Shown here one piece after another: positions 1 through 11,740 of a stretch of DNA of 64,000 nt. The stretch spans positions 1 to 64,000 of the forward strand of contig BLAL01000319.1 in NCBI GenBank assembly GCA_015698045.1, written 5' to 3'. Position numbers and translations under genes: made by a program. How positions within the stretch are numbered: the stretch's first letter is position 1; each line of letters starts with the position of its first letter. The stretch is from Rhizophagus clarus (lineage: Eukaryota > Glomeromycota > Glomeromycetes > Glomerales > Glomeraceae). Below the pieces are notes generated by a model. That model was not told the DNA's origin, did not search any database, and was given only the letters and a program-made list of their open reading frames with translations.

Positions 1-297
1 CTAACCCTAACCTAACCCTAAACCCTAACCCTACCTAACCCTAACCTAACCCTAACCTAACCCTAACCCTAAACCTAACCTAACCCTAAACCCTAACCCT
101 AACCCTACCCTAAACCCTAACCCTAACCCTAACCTAACCCTAACCCTAACCTAACCCTAACCCTAACCCTAACCCTAACCCTAACCCTAACCCTAACCCC
201 TAACCCTAACCCTAACCCTAACCCTAACCCTAACCCTAACCCTAACCTAACCCTAACCTAACCCTAACCCTAACCCTAACCCTAACCTAACCCTAAC

Positions 298-328
<31 letters not shown>

Positions 329-371
329 CCTAACCCTAACCCTAACCCTAACCTACTAACCCTAACCCTAA

Positions 372-407
<36 letters not shown>

Positions 408-1036
408 CCCTAACCCTAACCCTAACCCTAACCCTACCCTAACCCTAACCCTAACCCTAACCCTAACCCTAACCCTAACCCTAACCCTAACCCTAACCCT
501 AACCCCCTAACCCTAACCCATAACCCTACCCTAACCTAACCTAAACCCTAACCCTAACCCTAACCACTAACCCTAACCCTACCCTAACCCTAACCCTAAC
601 CCCTAACCCTAACCTAACCTAACCCTAACCCTAACCCTAACCCTAACCCTAACCCTAACCCTAACCTAACCCTAACCCTAACCCTAAACCCTTAACCCTA
701 ACCCTAACCCTAACCCTAACCCAACCCTAACCCTTAACCCTAACCCAACCCTAACCCCCTAACCTAAACCCTAAACCCTAACCCTAACCCTAACCCTAAC
801 CCACAACCCCTAACCCAACCCTAACCCTAACCCTAACCCTAACCCTAACCCTAACCCTAACCCTAACCCTAACCCTAACCCTAACCCTACCCTAACCTCT
901 AACCCTAACCTAAACCCTAACCCTAACCCTAACCCTAACCCTAACCCTAACCCTAACCCTAACCCTAACCCTAACCCTAACCCTAACCCTAACCCTAACC
1001 CTAACCCTAACCCTAACCCTAACCCTAACCCTAACC

Positions 1037-1077
<41 letters not shown>

Positions 1078-1227
1078 CCCTAACCCTAACCCTAACCCTA
1101 ACCCTAACCCTAACCCTAACCCTAACCCTAACCCTAACCCTAACCCTAACCCTAACCCTAACCCTAACCCTAACCCTAACCCTAACCCTAACCCTAACCC
1201 TAACCCTAACCCTAACCCTAACCCTAA
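1..1227. repeat. Telomere, (CCCTAA)n on the + strand
   Basis: About 1.2 kb of CCCTAA repeats with the C-rich strand reading 5'->3' from base 1, the orientation expected of a left chromosome end (G-strand TTAGGG). Bases 1 to about 905 contain many CCTAA, CCCCTAA, CCCTAAA and other variants. From about 911 to 1227 the repeat is almost perfectly regular. The array ends abruptly at AAGCCAATC. Confidence 0.97.
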
Positions 1228-2251
1228 GCCAATCATAATCTGAGTCTGCGGTCACGTGACCCAACTGTAACCCTAAGGGATAGTGTGTTGTGAGCATCAA
1301 TTGACCTGACACGGAGTAACAAATTTGGTAACAACCCTGACAGAAAAACTCCTGATTGGTTGTCTAATGACTGACGCAACACTTGGGAAGCATCAATGTC
1401 AACCTTCGCCCACATTTCTGACTTAGTCACGTGACCCAAAATTGATACTGGTTGTATCACCCCAAAATGGCACAACCAGCTAAACTTTGGCCCTAGCCGG
1501 CTGGATAATTTATTTTCAGACAGATAAATATTTACCCGTTCTGAATTCTTCAGATTTTTGCTATGGCGCAGCAACCAATCAGAAGTTTATCCATAGAGAT
1601 CACATGCAGCGCAGTGCACAGTAAGTCACATGATTACCAATTTTTCATAAAAAATTCTAAGTCTTTTTACTGCGCCACAGTAATTAGGTTAAACATTAAT
1701 CTTGATTAACAACCCTAATGGACACACAAAAAGATTTAGTCAAATAGCACCCATATGGTTACCCCTTATTTCAAATTAAATTAAGGAATTAATTTTCATG
1801 CTTTAAGACGTTAGTCCTCCTTTTTTAATTTATTGGGTACTATCGCATGGAATTTTTTAATTCGAAAAATTCTTATTTTAATTTGCACATGCTACCGCAT
1901 GTGGAAATAAAATAAAAATTTGTCTCATAAAAAATTCATGAGATTGGTTCATCAATTGATTAGTGATACTCATATGAGTAACATGCGGTTTGGAAAACGA
2001 GAATGTTAATTTATTTTTCATTCTTAATTCATTTTAAATAAAACATGCGTACATGTTGTTTTCCATGTAAAGGGAATAAGTAGTTAATCGTTTAGCATAA
2101 TTTTGCTTACATAAGATGTATTGGAGTTGTATTTAAAGGCCCAGTTATCTGACCATAAGGCGACGTCTTCTTTGCTTTTGTTAATTCAGAACCAACGACG
2201 TCATCGGTCCAGAATAACTCTTTTCTTACACTTACTCCTAATATAACATTG
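1228..2251. other. Subtelomeric spacer without a convincing gene
   Basis: Between telomere and LINE. It carries two copies of GTCACGTGACCCAA (about 1250 and 1427) and a related TCACATGA at about 1625, all palindromic E-box-like cores. A TATA-like TTTAAAGGC lies near 2134. A 113-codon minus-strand open frame (1233-1574) runs towards the telomere but has no recognisable domain and no supporting context, so I do not call it. Nothing else is supported here. Confidence 0.5.
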
Positions 2252-2281
2252 ACCCTAACCCTAACCCTAACCCTAACCCTT
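2252..2281. repeat. Interstitial telomeric tract at the 5' edge of the LINE
   Basis: Four full CCCTAA repeats plus a partial one, in the same orientation as the terminal telomere, joined directly to a T-run and then the LINE sequence. It may be telomeric DNA captured when the LINE inserted into, or capped, an old chromosome end. Confidence 0.85.
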
Positions 2282-2724
2282 TTTTTAGCTAAAGTTATCC
2301 ATACAGATCATGAAAAAACCTCAAAAATCCCTTCAAACATACCATCAAAAATATACGCATATATTAATATTAAACCAAAAATCAAAAATTCCACAAAAAA
2401 AATTAAAAACAAAATTTCAAAAAAATTTTTTAATAAACACGATCCCCTGTTCAAAATCCTCACAATACTTAATATGATCATACCCCTTAAATAACACCAC
2501 CAACTCCCCTACAAACAGCAATCACCACCTTACATACCAAAGATTCAAAAAAACAAAACTAAAAATTTCTACAAAAACAAATCTTCTTCACATATTAAGA
2601 ATCGTATTGTAACTCCCACACATTTTCTTAACATTCAATCTCTAAGACCTATTAACAACGCAAATGATTTAATAACTCTTAACACTATTAACAATTCACA
2701 GAATGAGCATTTTAACAATTATAT

Positions 2725-3465
2725 TAAAATACATACTATTAACATTCATACAAATTTTAATAACAAACTAGACACTATCTTAGAATACTTCATATACTAC
2801 AATTATAACATTCTTACAATCACAGAAACAGGTTTATTTGAAGATCAAAAAAATAACAAGATACAAAAATTACCACACCTCACATTACAAAACGATCACT
2901 TATATATAGTTCACGATCGTACAGAAGACAACAAAGGTTCTGGTATTGCCATTATAATGGGCTCCTTTTTTTACCAACACCTCATATTAAACACCAAAAC
3001 ACACGGTCAAATATTACACTTAAAATTTGGTTTTAAGCAACATCTTTTTTTCCACCTTATAGAAGTATATTTTCCTGCCTCAGCCACTAAGAGTAACACT
3101 ACATTATGACAAGACTGTTATAATTATATATACAAATTTTTATCCTCCAATAACTCTCAAGATCATTACCTTATATTAGGAGATTTCAATACCGCATCAC
3201 CAAAGACAACTCTTAATAAATCAAACCCTATAGATAATATTATCCCTTTATTAAAACAATTTCAATTTAAAGACGTTATCAAACATTTTAATAGTTCACC
3301 TCCAGCAACACACATAGTTAATAGAATTGACTACATTTTCTCTTTCTCAAATCTTTTACCGCACACTTATCATGCGTTCACACATAACATCAACGAACAT
3401 TAATTTTTCTATACAGATCACAAATTAGTAGGTTGTTTAATAAATAAATTCTTCTTTACCACAAA
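2725..3465 (+). pseudogene. LINE endonuclease domain (EEP/APE fold), decayed
   Basis: Reading the + strand gives the family signature in order: ITETG near 2818-2832 (the metal-binding Glu region), GDFN at 3179-3190, RIDYIF near 3330 and TDHKLV at 3411-3428 (catalytic Asp-His). This domain nicks target DNA to prime reverse transcription. A TGA near 3108 and a TAA near 3401 interrupt the frame, so it cannot make a full product by normal translation. Family assignment rests on motif order and spacing. Confidence 0.85.
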
Positions 3466-4152
3466 ACCCGTCACTCTAATATACAATAAACTGGATGACA
3501 TACCTTTCCCAGATAAAATCAATTATCGAAATATTACTGCTCACACTTGGAACGAATACGAGCAACACAGCAATAATATTTTCAATATACCGTTACCCAA
3601 CATAAAATCACAAGAAGACCTAGATCAAGCGTGGTCTCACTTCATTAACTTGATCAATGATCTTAAATCCATCTTACCAAAGAAATATTCTCCTCAAAAC
3701 CTTTATAGCACTCCGTTGAAACTTAGACAAGCTCATAACAAAGTCTTTAGACTATAAAGACTCCTACAAACATTCAATGTCAAAAGAATCATACACACCT
3801 GTAATATCTTATTAACTAAATTCAACACTAATACCACTTCACTTCCAACATACCTGGCAATTAAAGATATAGACGATGATCATTGGAACACATATTGGGG
3901 ATCACATTGGATACCATATTATAAATTCCTTCTTAATATCAAAAAAGCACAAGCTACTAATCCAATCATTTCTTCTTTTATAATACCTAAACGTATTACT
4001 TTAGATAATTTTGAGATCACAAAAAATACCTCAAACAACTTCTCCAAATTTTACGCTTCGACTACAACACAACCAAGAATGAAATTACAAAAAACAATAT
4101 CGAATATTTCGTAGAAGCTCATAATAATAATTTAACTGAAAACCAGTCTAAA

Positions 4153-6026
4153 ATGTTATACTCTATACTTAACAGACAACCTAGAAAGATCAAACTCACA
4201 AAATTACAATATACTGACAAAAACAACGCTACCATTTTCACCACTGATCCAGACAAAATAGAGTTTTTAACTCGTCAACATTTCCAATCCTATGCTAATT
4301 CACCAAACAGTATCTACTATACATCTCCCAATGACCTTCCATCACCTTAGAACGAGGTTTATTTACCACGACAAGATATTAACGATAGCACATAGTATCC
4401 TCTTCTTCAACCTTTATCAATGGATGATCTAAATTTAGTTATCCATGATGCGGCTAAATACAAAGCACCAGGTCCCTCTAAAATCACTTATGAGGATATT
4501 AAACACTTGGGTCACCAGGGACGCTCTCATTTATTACACATATATAATTACTGTTTTAGCAACAATTGTATATCTTCAGCTTTGAAACTTGCTTATATCT
4601 TCTCAATTCCTAAACCTCAGGATTGGAACAGTCAGTTATGCAATACTAGACCCATCACCTTACTGGTGACATCCAGAAAATTATATGTATCTATCCTATC
4701 GAAACGGCTTAATTTTATTCTAGCTAATAACAATCACATTACAACTTACAACAATCGAGCAGAAATTTTGGGACAATCATGTCTAGAACCCTTATTTGAA
4801 ATTCAGCACAGCATCGAAATAGCTAATAAGCTCAACGTTTCTTTCTGGCTAGCTTTACAGGATTTGAGTAAAGCTTACGACAGGATAAATATAAGCCTTT
4901 TACGCCTAGCACTCTTATCAATTAAAATGCCTCCTCAAATCACATTTATTTTATGCGATTTATTTACCAACTGTACCAATCAAGTCATCCTATCAGATAA
5001 TAATTTAACCTCACCTTTTTCCATAATGCAAGGAATTCACCAGGGAGAAATTATTTCTCCCTTACTATAGATCCTTTATTATAACCTGCTCTTCTTATAC
5101 ATTAATCAACAGTCAGATCTATATTTTCAATGTTCCTTCAATTAAATACGTCATGTTCTTCATCCAGATTCTGATAACCTCCAATACTTCCGCTCCACAG
5201 TCACGGCTTATCTTGATGATACATCTTGAATAACCAACAACCTTGACCAACTCAACAGAAAACTAAATATAGCTAATTCCTTTTACAAAATAGCTGACAT
5301 TTAAGTCAATATAGACAAATTAAAGTCAATACTATTATATTATCTATAGATGATCAATCGATTTCCTTGCCCGTCACCAAGAAAACTGAAAGTGAAAGAT
5401 TACTCAGAGTTCAAATTAATGGATTCAATACCTACGCTCCTATTATCAAAAAATTAAAAGTAACGGTTAGAGCCCTACTCATCACCATTATGAGAAAGGA
5501 CATAACCCACGATCATATCGCCTATCTTATCAATAAAATTTTATTACCGCATCTTAAATATCAGATGCAATTTACCATTTTATCTTACTCCAAGGCCCAA
5601 GAGATCATGGCACCTCTCAAAAAACTTTTTAAACACAAATTTAATCTTTTGACATCAACCCCTAATTACTTCATATACAACTCTTTATATCCTTACATCA
5701 ATGACCTCTTTGCGAATCAGGTAAAGTCGCAAAGCAGCATACTCACAGCGTTGTTTAATACACCAATATTGTCCCTGATAGCCCTTCACAAAATCACGTA
5801 CACCCTAAAAGAACTTTGGTTACCTTCGTTCCCTTTATCTATAATACCTTTTTATAATACTTTAGTACAACCTACTTATTTAACTAAAGCTATTCATTTA
5901 TTGAATTCATATAACATTAATATTTTACCAAATTTTGATCTAACCACTTTGCAAGGAAAATACCTGATCAGAAATTATATACTTGATCTGGACGCCAAAG
6001 TGCTTAAATCTTTGGCTAAAAAATGA
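4153..6026 (+). pseudogene. LINE reverse transcriptase region, decayed
   Basis: Open segments at 4153-4347, 4420-5067 and 5367-6023 are pieces of one RT. Visible motifs: KAPGPSKITYEDIKH (RT0/1 region, about 4459), LQDLSKAYD (motif A with catalytic Asp, about 4855-4881), QGIHQGEIISPLL (motif B, about 5027-5065) and YLDD (motif C, 5209-5220). Stops separate motif B from motif C, and others follow. The segment 5367-6023 corresponds to the thumb and connection region. No cysteine protease or other unusual domain is visible. Confidence 0.88.
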
Positions 6027-6329
6027 ATTTTATATATAGATCAGTTGGTTTCGCTATCAGGACACCACCTTTTAACGTGGGAAGAAGTAAAAATTGTTAA
6101 TAAAAACAATTACAAAAGACCCAAACCTAAATAGTTTTCACACATTGAAGACAATTACACACTCAGCAATCATAGAAGGCTCATCACTCCTTTAAAAGAC
6201 ATTATAGTTCACAACTATAACGTGACACATCCACAGATCCCAAGAAACACTCCCGATAATAAACTATACTATCCTCGCTCATAATTCATAGCCTTTTAAA
6301 ACAACAATTTTCTGAAAGAAAAAGCTGAC

Positions 6330-6587
6330 TTGGTTTTAAGGAAAACTATCAAACAGGATAATACTTACAATACATCAGTCACTTTCTTTCAACATTATAT
6401 TCTGGTGTCTTTAACTACAATACATAATTCGAATACTTCTCTAACTCCTAATAGCAGTTACCATGCTATTTACCCCTGTCCAGGTTGCCATATACGAGAG
6501 CCTAATTATCATCATGATTGCAAATATACTTGTATTGGGAGCATTAAAACTTCTTCGTGCAGTATAATTAAAACTACACCTTATAAT
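6330..6587 (+). pseudogene. LINE linker with Cys/His cluster
   Basis: An open segment between RT and RNase H contains CPGCHIREPNYHHDCKYTC at about 6478-6534, a Cys2...His...Cys2 arrangement that could bind zinc. Placed inside the same decayed LINE frame series; it is not a separate gene. Confidence 0.55.
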
Positions 6588-6889
6588 TAAGAATGGGTCA
6601 AAAGATTTAATTCGACATATTTACCCAAATCTTCCTTATTACTAAACAAACCCTTACATTTAATCTGCCTTACTTCGTATAATGATTATTTAAATCTTTT
6701 TTTATCTTCCCCTACCTTATATAATATTAGTAATCGTAATGAATCAACTCCTGCTACTCTTCATTCGACCGTTTCTTCTTCTTTTGATTTTGATTTATCT
6801 TTTATTTCTAAATGTTTACTGGTATCACCTTTTTATATGAATCAATTTAAGAATAGTTTAATTACTTTTAGCCCCTATCAATCTTTTAA

Positions 6890-8505
6890 CTTTTTCACAG
6901 ATGGATCTCTAAGTCATATTGGAACTCCTGAATGTTGATACAGTTTTGGATGGATTCAAGTGGCTCCAAATACATCCAAACTACAATTCCAAGGATGCTC
7001 TTGCTTTTCACCTTCTTCTACTTGTGCCAAAATATTTTCCATTTTGACTGTTTTACTTAGTATTCCTTCAAACAGCTCGTGTGTCATTAATACCGACTCA
7101 CAGAATTGCATTAACACTTTTTACACTTTTATCAACAAACATCGTACGCTCTTCATTAGGCAACAATTAAAAATCAATAACTACGACTTATGGTATACTA
7201 TCAGAGAACTGGTCTTTCAAAAACACTTATTAGTTACCTTTATTAAGGTGAAAGCTCATGACGTCATCGAAGATAATGATACAGCTAACAATTTAGCTAA
7301 AGCTGGCGCTTTGAAAAATAATCCTATTCTGATCAATCCTCGCTTTATATCTATTCAATTGGCCACGTTTATTTGGAACAGAATGGCTCCTATCACTAAA
7401 AACATCAGAAAATTCTGCAACACTTCTACAGCGGCGGCTGAATTCACTAGACTTATGAATAGTTCATCATACGCTCCTATTACAGACAGTATTTTAGCTA
7501 ATTTAATTGACTGGGACCTTACATCTAAGTGGATTAAACATAACCCTTTGGATTCCCCGACAAGTCGCAAGTTATCGGCCATCCAAACATATAAAGTAAA
7601 ATCAGCCACTTTTCATTTACCCACTTTAGACAAACGACAACTATTCTATCCAGCTTTATATCTGAAGCTACCATTGCTATGCCCTACTTATGATCAGAAA
7701 CCTGATACGAACGACCACATCAGATATTGCGTTTACTCTGTAAAAGCCTTATTTGGCATATTACTAAAACACTCTGGAACATTGATCAACATCTTAAACT
7801 CTCTTTCAAGGGACACTTTGGTTGATACTGATCTTATTGCTCACGTTACTTTAATAACTTCTTCCCTAGAATAAATGATAACCCCCTTAACTTCATAACG
7901 GATGTTCACCAGTTGCTTATTCACAATCTTTTCCCAAAACTTTTGGTTGACTTAATTTCTCGCTTAATCCCTCAACATGTTCACCTTCGAAACAAGACTA
8001 TGTTAGACATATTTGCAACTATACAGAGTGATATTCACAAAGAAATTTGGAGCACACACGCTCAAAATATTCATGATTTTGAAAAATCTATTCTCAACAT
8101 CACAAAAAGAGACAAAAAATCTTACCGTTCCACTTTTCACTTGCCCAAAAGACATAAGTCAAACGCTCACAAGCATTCGCACCACACTGCCTTTCCTATT
8201 TTACACAATGACAGCATTTCTTCGAATCTTTCTACTGATCCTCATCGAGTTCCCAATACTTCATGTTAAACATCATTTGATCCTTTTAATCTAATAGAAA
8301 ATTTTAATCCATTAGCTAAATTTAAACAAGATGCGTTTATCAGATATACTAGTTGTAATTTCTTATACTTGGGTTCATGGCATTTGCATAGACAATGTAA
8401 TGACATTTTTAATTTAGATAATTTTTCTTTTATTTTTCATAAATATTTTTATAATGATAGTTTTTTTGGTTCTTTATCTGGTTTTAAATTTTATTTTTAC
8501 GCTTA
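6890..8505 (+). pseudogene. LINE RNase H and C-terminal domain, decayed
   Basis: FFTDGS at about 6891-6908, NTDSQ near 7090 and DTANNLAKAG near 7276-7305 give the RNase H catalytic Asp residues in order. The usual Glu in the second motif reads as Lys (CAKIFSIL), so this copy is probably inactive even ignoring its stops. Downstream, CPTYDQKPDTNDHIRYC (about 7681-7731) resembles the Cys/His motif often found after RNase H in LINEs. The coding relic continues to a TAA at about 8505 after SGFKFYFYA. Confidence 0.8.
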
Positions 8506-8749
8506 ATGTATCGCCTTTTTTTTAATTATTTTGGGGTTTTTTAGGTAGTTCTTTATACTAGTGATTTAGGTTATCTCTTTTATATTGAATAACTAAATCA
8601 GATTCCGACATAGATATAGTTTCTATATTTAGTTGTATTCATGTACTCTGACATTATGGCTTGTTTTGACAAGTATTTATGTCTTCACATGTACGAGGTG
8701 ATCCTCCAGTAAAAATAAAAATAAAATAAAAATAAATAAACTTTTTTTT

Positions 8750-9403
8750 TCAAAGTTTCCTTATTCTCTTTCGCTTTTTCACTTTCACTATCTTTCGCTT
8801 CTTCCCTCTCTTTCGCTTTTTCCTATTTATCAGTTCTTCCTATTTTACATTTACCTTTCTATTCTTCCTTTCTTTTTTTGGGTTTCCTTTTTTTAGGTGC
8901 TTTTTTGGTCCCCTTGTTTGTGACATTCAGTTTCGGTTAACCTTTTACTATTGGATTTTCTTGGACCTCAGCATTGCGGTAAATTTTTTTCTTAATTTTT
9001 TTCAGTTACTTTTTGTTTAACGAACTTCACTAACAGTTCATTTATACAGTTATTTTATTTTTAGGTTTTGCTATTTCTCAAAATGAAATGAATTTATTTT
9101 ATTTAGTTTTATTGATTTCTTTTTAATTATCTTCATTACTAACAGTTGTTCTTTTTTTTTAGGTTTCGATACTTCTTTATTTAGGTTTTAACAGATTCTA
9201 AACGTGAGAAATTTCAAATATGCTTAATAGAGTTTATTCTAATTATATAAAAGGTACCAGTATATAATTTAACTGTTAACAAGCGGAAAAAAAACCAAAA
9301 ATATTAACATTATTATCATTAAATCTTTATTTCTTTTAGCGAAACGATTTCTTTTTTTTAGACAGTCCAGAACATAGAAACTTAAAATTTTTTTTAGATG
9401 CGT
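8750..9403 (+). other. Exon/intron-like fragment array (left part)
   Basis: A pyrimidine-rich leader (about 8755-8890) is followed by repeated poly-T-TAG acceptors and GTAAA-type donors, for example a block ending CAGCATTGCG/GTAAAT near 8980 and the acceptor TTTTTAG/GTTTTGC near 9065. The spacer 9014-9045 has GAACT...AGTTC arms, as seen in arrays A and C. The block after 9360 (CAGTCCAGAACA) resembles exon blocks of array C. No continuous protein frame. Probably the decayed start of a short-exon gene, cut by the TIR element that follows. Confidence 0.4.
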
Positions 9404-10394
9404 CTAGGGCTCCGATCGGTTTCGGTAATTACCGAACCGTACCGACCGGTTTTGGTATCGGAGCGGTTTCGGTTTTATGATTTATTGAACCGAAACTTTC
9501 GGTTTCGGTATCGGTTTTGCGATTTACCGAACCGATTTACCGATAATAAAAACGTTTTTTTTTTATAAGAAAAACATAAATAATGTAGTTAAAAAAAACG
9601 TTGCGAAATGTTTTTTACATAAACGTTTGATATAAAAAATAACGATTCACAACGTTATTTTTGCGGAACTTGTAAAAAACGTTGCGAAACGTTTTTTACA
9701 TAAACGATTTGATAAAAAATAACGTTTCGCAACATTATTTTTGCGAAACTTGTAAAAAACGTTGCGAAACGTTTTTTACATAAACGATTTGATAAAAAAA
9801 ATAACGTTTTACAACGTTATTTTTGCGGAACTTGTAAAAAACGTTGCGAAACGTTTTTTACATAAACAATTTATTATGAAAAATAACGATTCGCAACGTT
9901 ATTTTTGCGAACATTGTAAAAAACGTTGCGAAACATTTTTTACATAAACGTTCAATATAAAAAAAATAACGTTTCGCAACGTTATTTTTGCGAAACTTGT
10001 AAAAAACGTTGCGAAACGTTTTTTACATCGGAAATTTAATATAGAAAACAACGTTTCACAATGTTATTTTCCTTTTTATTTAAAAACGTTGCGAAACATT
10101 TTTATAAAACGATTTAATATAAAAAAAACGTCTCGCAACGTTTTTTTTTGTCACTTTAATAAAAAACGTTGCGAAACGTTTTTTTATGGATGATTTGATA
10201 AGAAAAAATCGTTTCGCAACTTTTTTTTTGCTAAACGTTGCGAAACGTTTTTTTACTAAACTCGTTCGGTAAATCGGTTCAGTTTTCGGTAATTACCGAT
10301 CGGTTTCGGTAATCATTAATACCGATACCGATTAATTCGGTTCGGTATCGGGTTTTGCAAAAACTGAACCGAACCGAACCGATCGAAGCCCTAG
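9404..10394. mobile_element. TIR element with hairpin tandem repeats
   Basis: Ends are inverted: left CTAGGGCTCCGATCGGTT, right (reverse strand) CTAGGGCTTCGATCGGTT, each followed by CGGT/ACCG-rich runs. The interior (about 9590-10250) is a tandem array of about 8 units with a period near 82 bp. Each unit holds AACGTTGCGAAACGTT and its reverse complement AACGTTTCGCAACGTT, so every unit can fold into a hairpin. No coding capacity. Target duplication unresolved: only GTC flanks both ends. It sits inside the short-exon fragments of 8750-10620. Confidence 0.75.
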
Positions 10395-10420
10395 TCTCAG
10401 GCGCATGATGCGCCTGAGAC
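10394..10420. repeat. Perfect 27-bp palindrome
   Basis: Arm GTCTCAGGCGCAT, one central G, then the exact reverse complement. It abuts the right end of the TIR element. The left flank carries a shortened ATGCG form, so the palindrome may be part of a longer original inverted repeat. Confidence 0.85.
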
Positions 10421-10520
10421 ATTAATTTCGGTGGGACTCTAAGCATTTTTTTTTAAAAAAATTTTATTTTTATAATGAGACGCGACTTACTAAACATGTT
10501 TCACTTTTTTTCTTTTTGTA

Positions 10521-10715
10521 GACGAGTACTTTGCAGAAACTTTTAAAGTCAAAACCATATCGTGACTAAGCCAAATTTTATTATAGATCTTATAACCAAG
10601 GGTTGGTCACAACATGGTCTCACATCAATGCGATAAATTTAAGATAATCGTGTGTATAAAGTTGACGTATATTAAGGAGATCATCACCTGATCATACAAA
10701 ATCGTAAAAGTTAAA
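10521..10715. repeat. Dispersed repeat, copy 1
   Basis: The stretch from TTTGTAG/ACGAGTACTTTGCAG through CATATCGTGACTAAG, AACCAAGG, TCACAACATGGTC and GGAGATCATCACCTGAT is shared with 41478-41640. Probably a mobile or duplicated sequence; no TIRs seen. Confidence 0.6.
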
Positions 10716-10998
10716 TAAACTAATTTTAAATGTATATTTAAGTTATCTTGAATAGATATTAAAGTTATAGTAAACTATAGTAAACTAATTTTAAATGCAT
10801 ATTAAAGTTATATTGAATAGACATTGAAGTTATAATAAACTAATTTTAAATATATACAGTATTAAAGTTATTTTGAATAGTTATTAAAGTTATAGTAAAC
10901 TAATTGTAATGTATATTTAAATTATCTTGAACAGATATTAAAGTTATGGTAAATGTATATTAAAGTTATATCAAATAGACATTAAAGTTATAGTAAAG
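10712..10998. repeat. Tandem repeat, about 55-60 bp unit
   Basis: Five to six imperfect units built from GAATAGACATTAAAGTTATAG and TAAACTAATTTTAAATG-like segments. AT-rich, non-coding. Confidence 0.7.
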
Positions 10999-11329
10999 CT
11001 ATATAATTAATTTATTTTTGAAGTCGTAAATAAGTCGTAAAGTGTCCCATAAGCTCTATATAAGAAATAGTGATTATTGTATATAAAAATTATAAATACA
11101 TAATAATATACCAACGTGTTGCTCATCCATTCAATACAATATTGAATCAGATGTAATCATAGAGGGAGTACTAGAAAAGAAAATATTATGAAAAGGCAAT
11201 TAAACATATAAAAACTAGAAAATTAAGTCAACATAGCAAATCTAAGTGATAAAACCATAATCTCCTAGTCCTCCAACTTTCTTTAATGAAATTAGCTTAT
11301 TTTTCTTCAATTTTTTTTATCATCCAATT

Positions 11330-11740
11330 TCTGGTTGGTTTTAGTGTATAGTCACTATGCGTATTTCTATTCTTACAAGTATTGCCAATAGAAAGAGCAT
11401 TCGTACCCATAACCAGAGTAGTATTGTTTTTACCTTTCTTCAGAGTGGATTTCTACATTTTGATTGCAGAGATTTCTTTAAAGACGGACAACACCATTTT
11501 AATACAATACTATCCTAGATTTGTGGAGTATCAATACATTTGTTAACATCATCCTATGTTTCATAATACTAATAAATCTTCTCTTATCATCTACTGTTTT
11601 AATGATACTAAAAGATTTTAAATTTGCTTCTTTATGAAGTAATGGAAATTACCATTTGAAAATAGTCATGGAATCAGGAATATCACAGAATTGTTCTTGC
11701 TTTTTTCATTCTGGAAGTTCATCATAAACCATCTTACCAG
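11330..11740 (-). pseudogene. Possible coding relic, unidentified
   Basis: The minus strand reads protein-like stretches such as HKEANLKSFSIIKTVDDKRR and HRMMLTNVLILHKSRI in one frame, with stops between. No motif identifies it. The composition is less AT-simple than its surroundings, which is the main reason for noting it. It could be an old transposon remnant. The rest of 11000-12050 shows nothing further. Confidence 0.25.

Larger units (their letters stand above)
2282..8740 (+). mobile_element. Decayed APE-type LINE (non-LTR retrotransposon) with endonuclease, RT and RNase H
   Basis: Near full-length LINE, sense strand +. Order: N-terminal Lys/Asn-rich segment (2282-2491), apurinic-type endonuclease (about 2725-3465), linker, reverse transcriptase (about 4420-5230), C-terminal region with Cys/His motifs, RNase H (about 6890-7315), C-terminal domain ending at about 8505, 3' UTR and an A-rich (AAAAT)n tail at 8710-8740. 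The coding strand is strikingly poor in G and rich in A, C and T. The reading frame is broken by more than ten in-frame stops and several frame changes, so the copy is dead. The RNase H after the RT points to the I/Tad/R1-like side of LINE diversity. Clade not determined. Confidence 0.9.

Noticed and set aside
910-1312. Minus-strand open frames of Gly-Leu and Arg-Val repeats
   Set aside because: They are the CCCTAA telomere read as codons; a 6-bp repeat always gives an open dipeptide.
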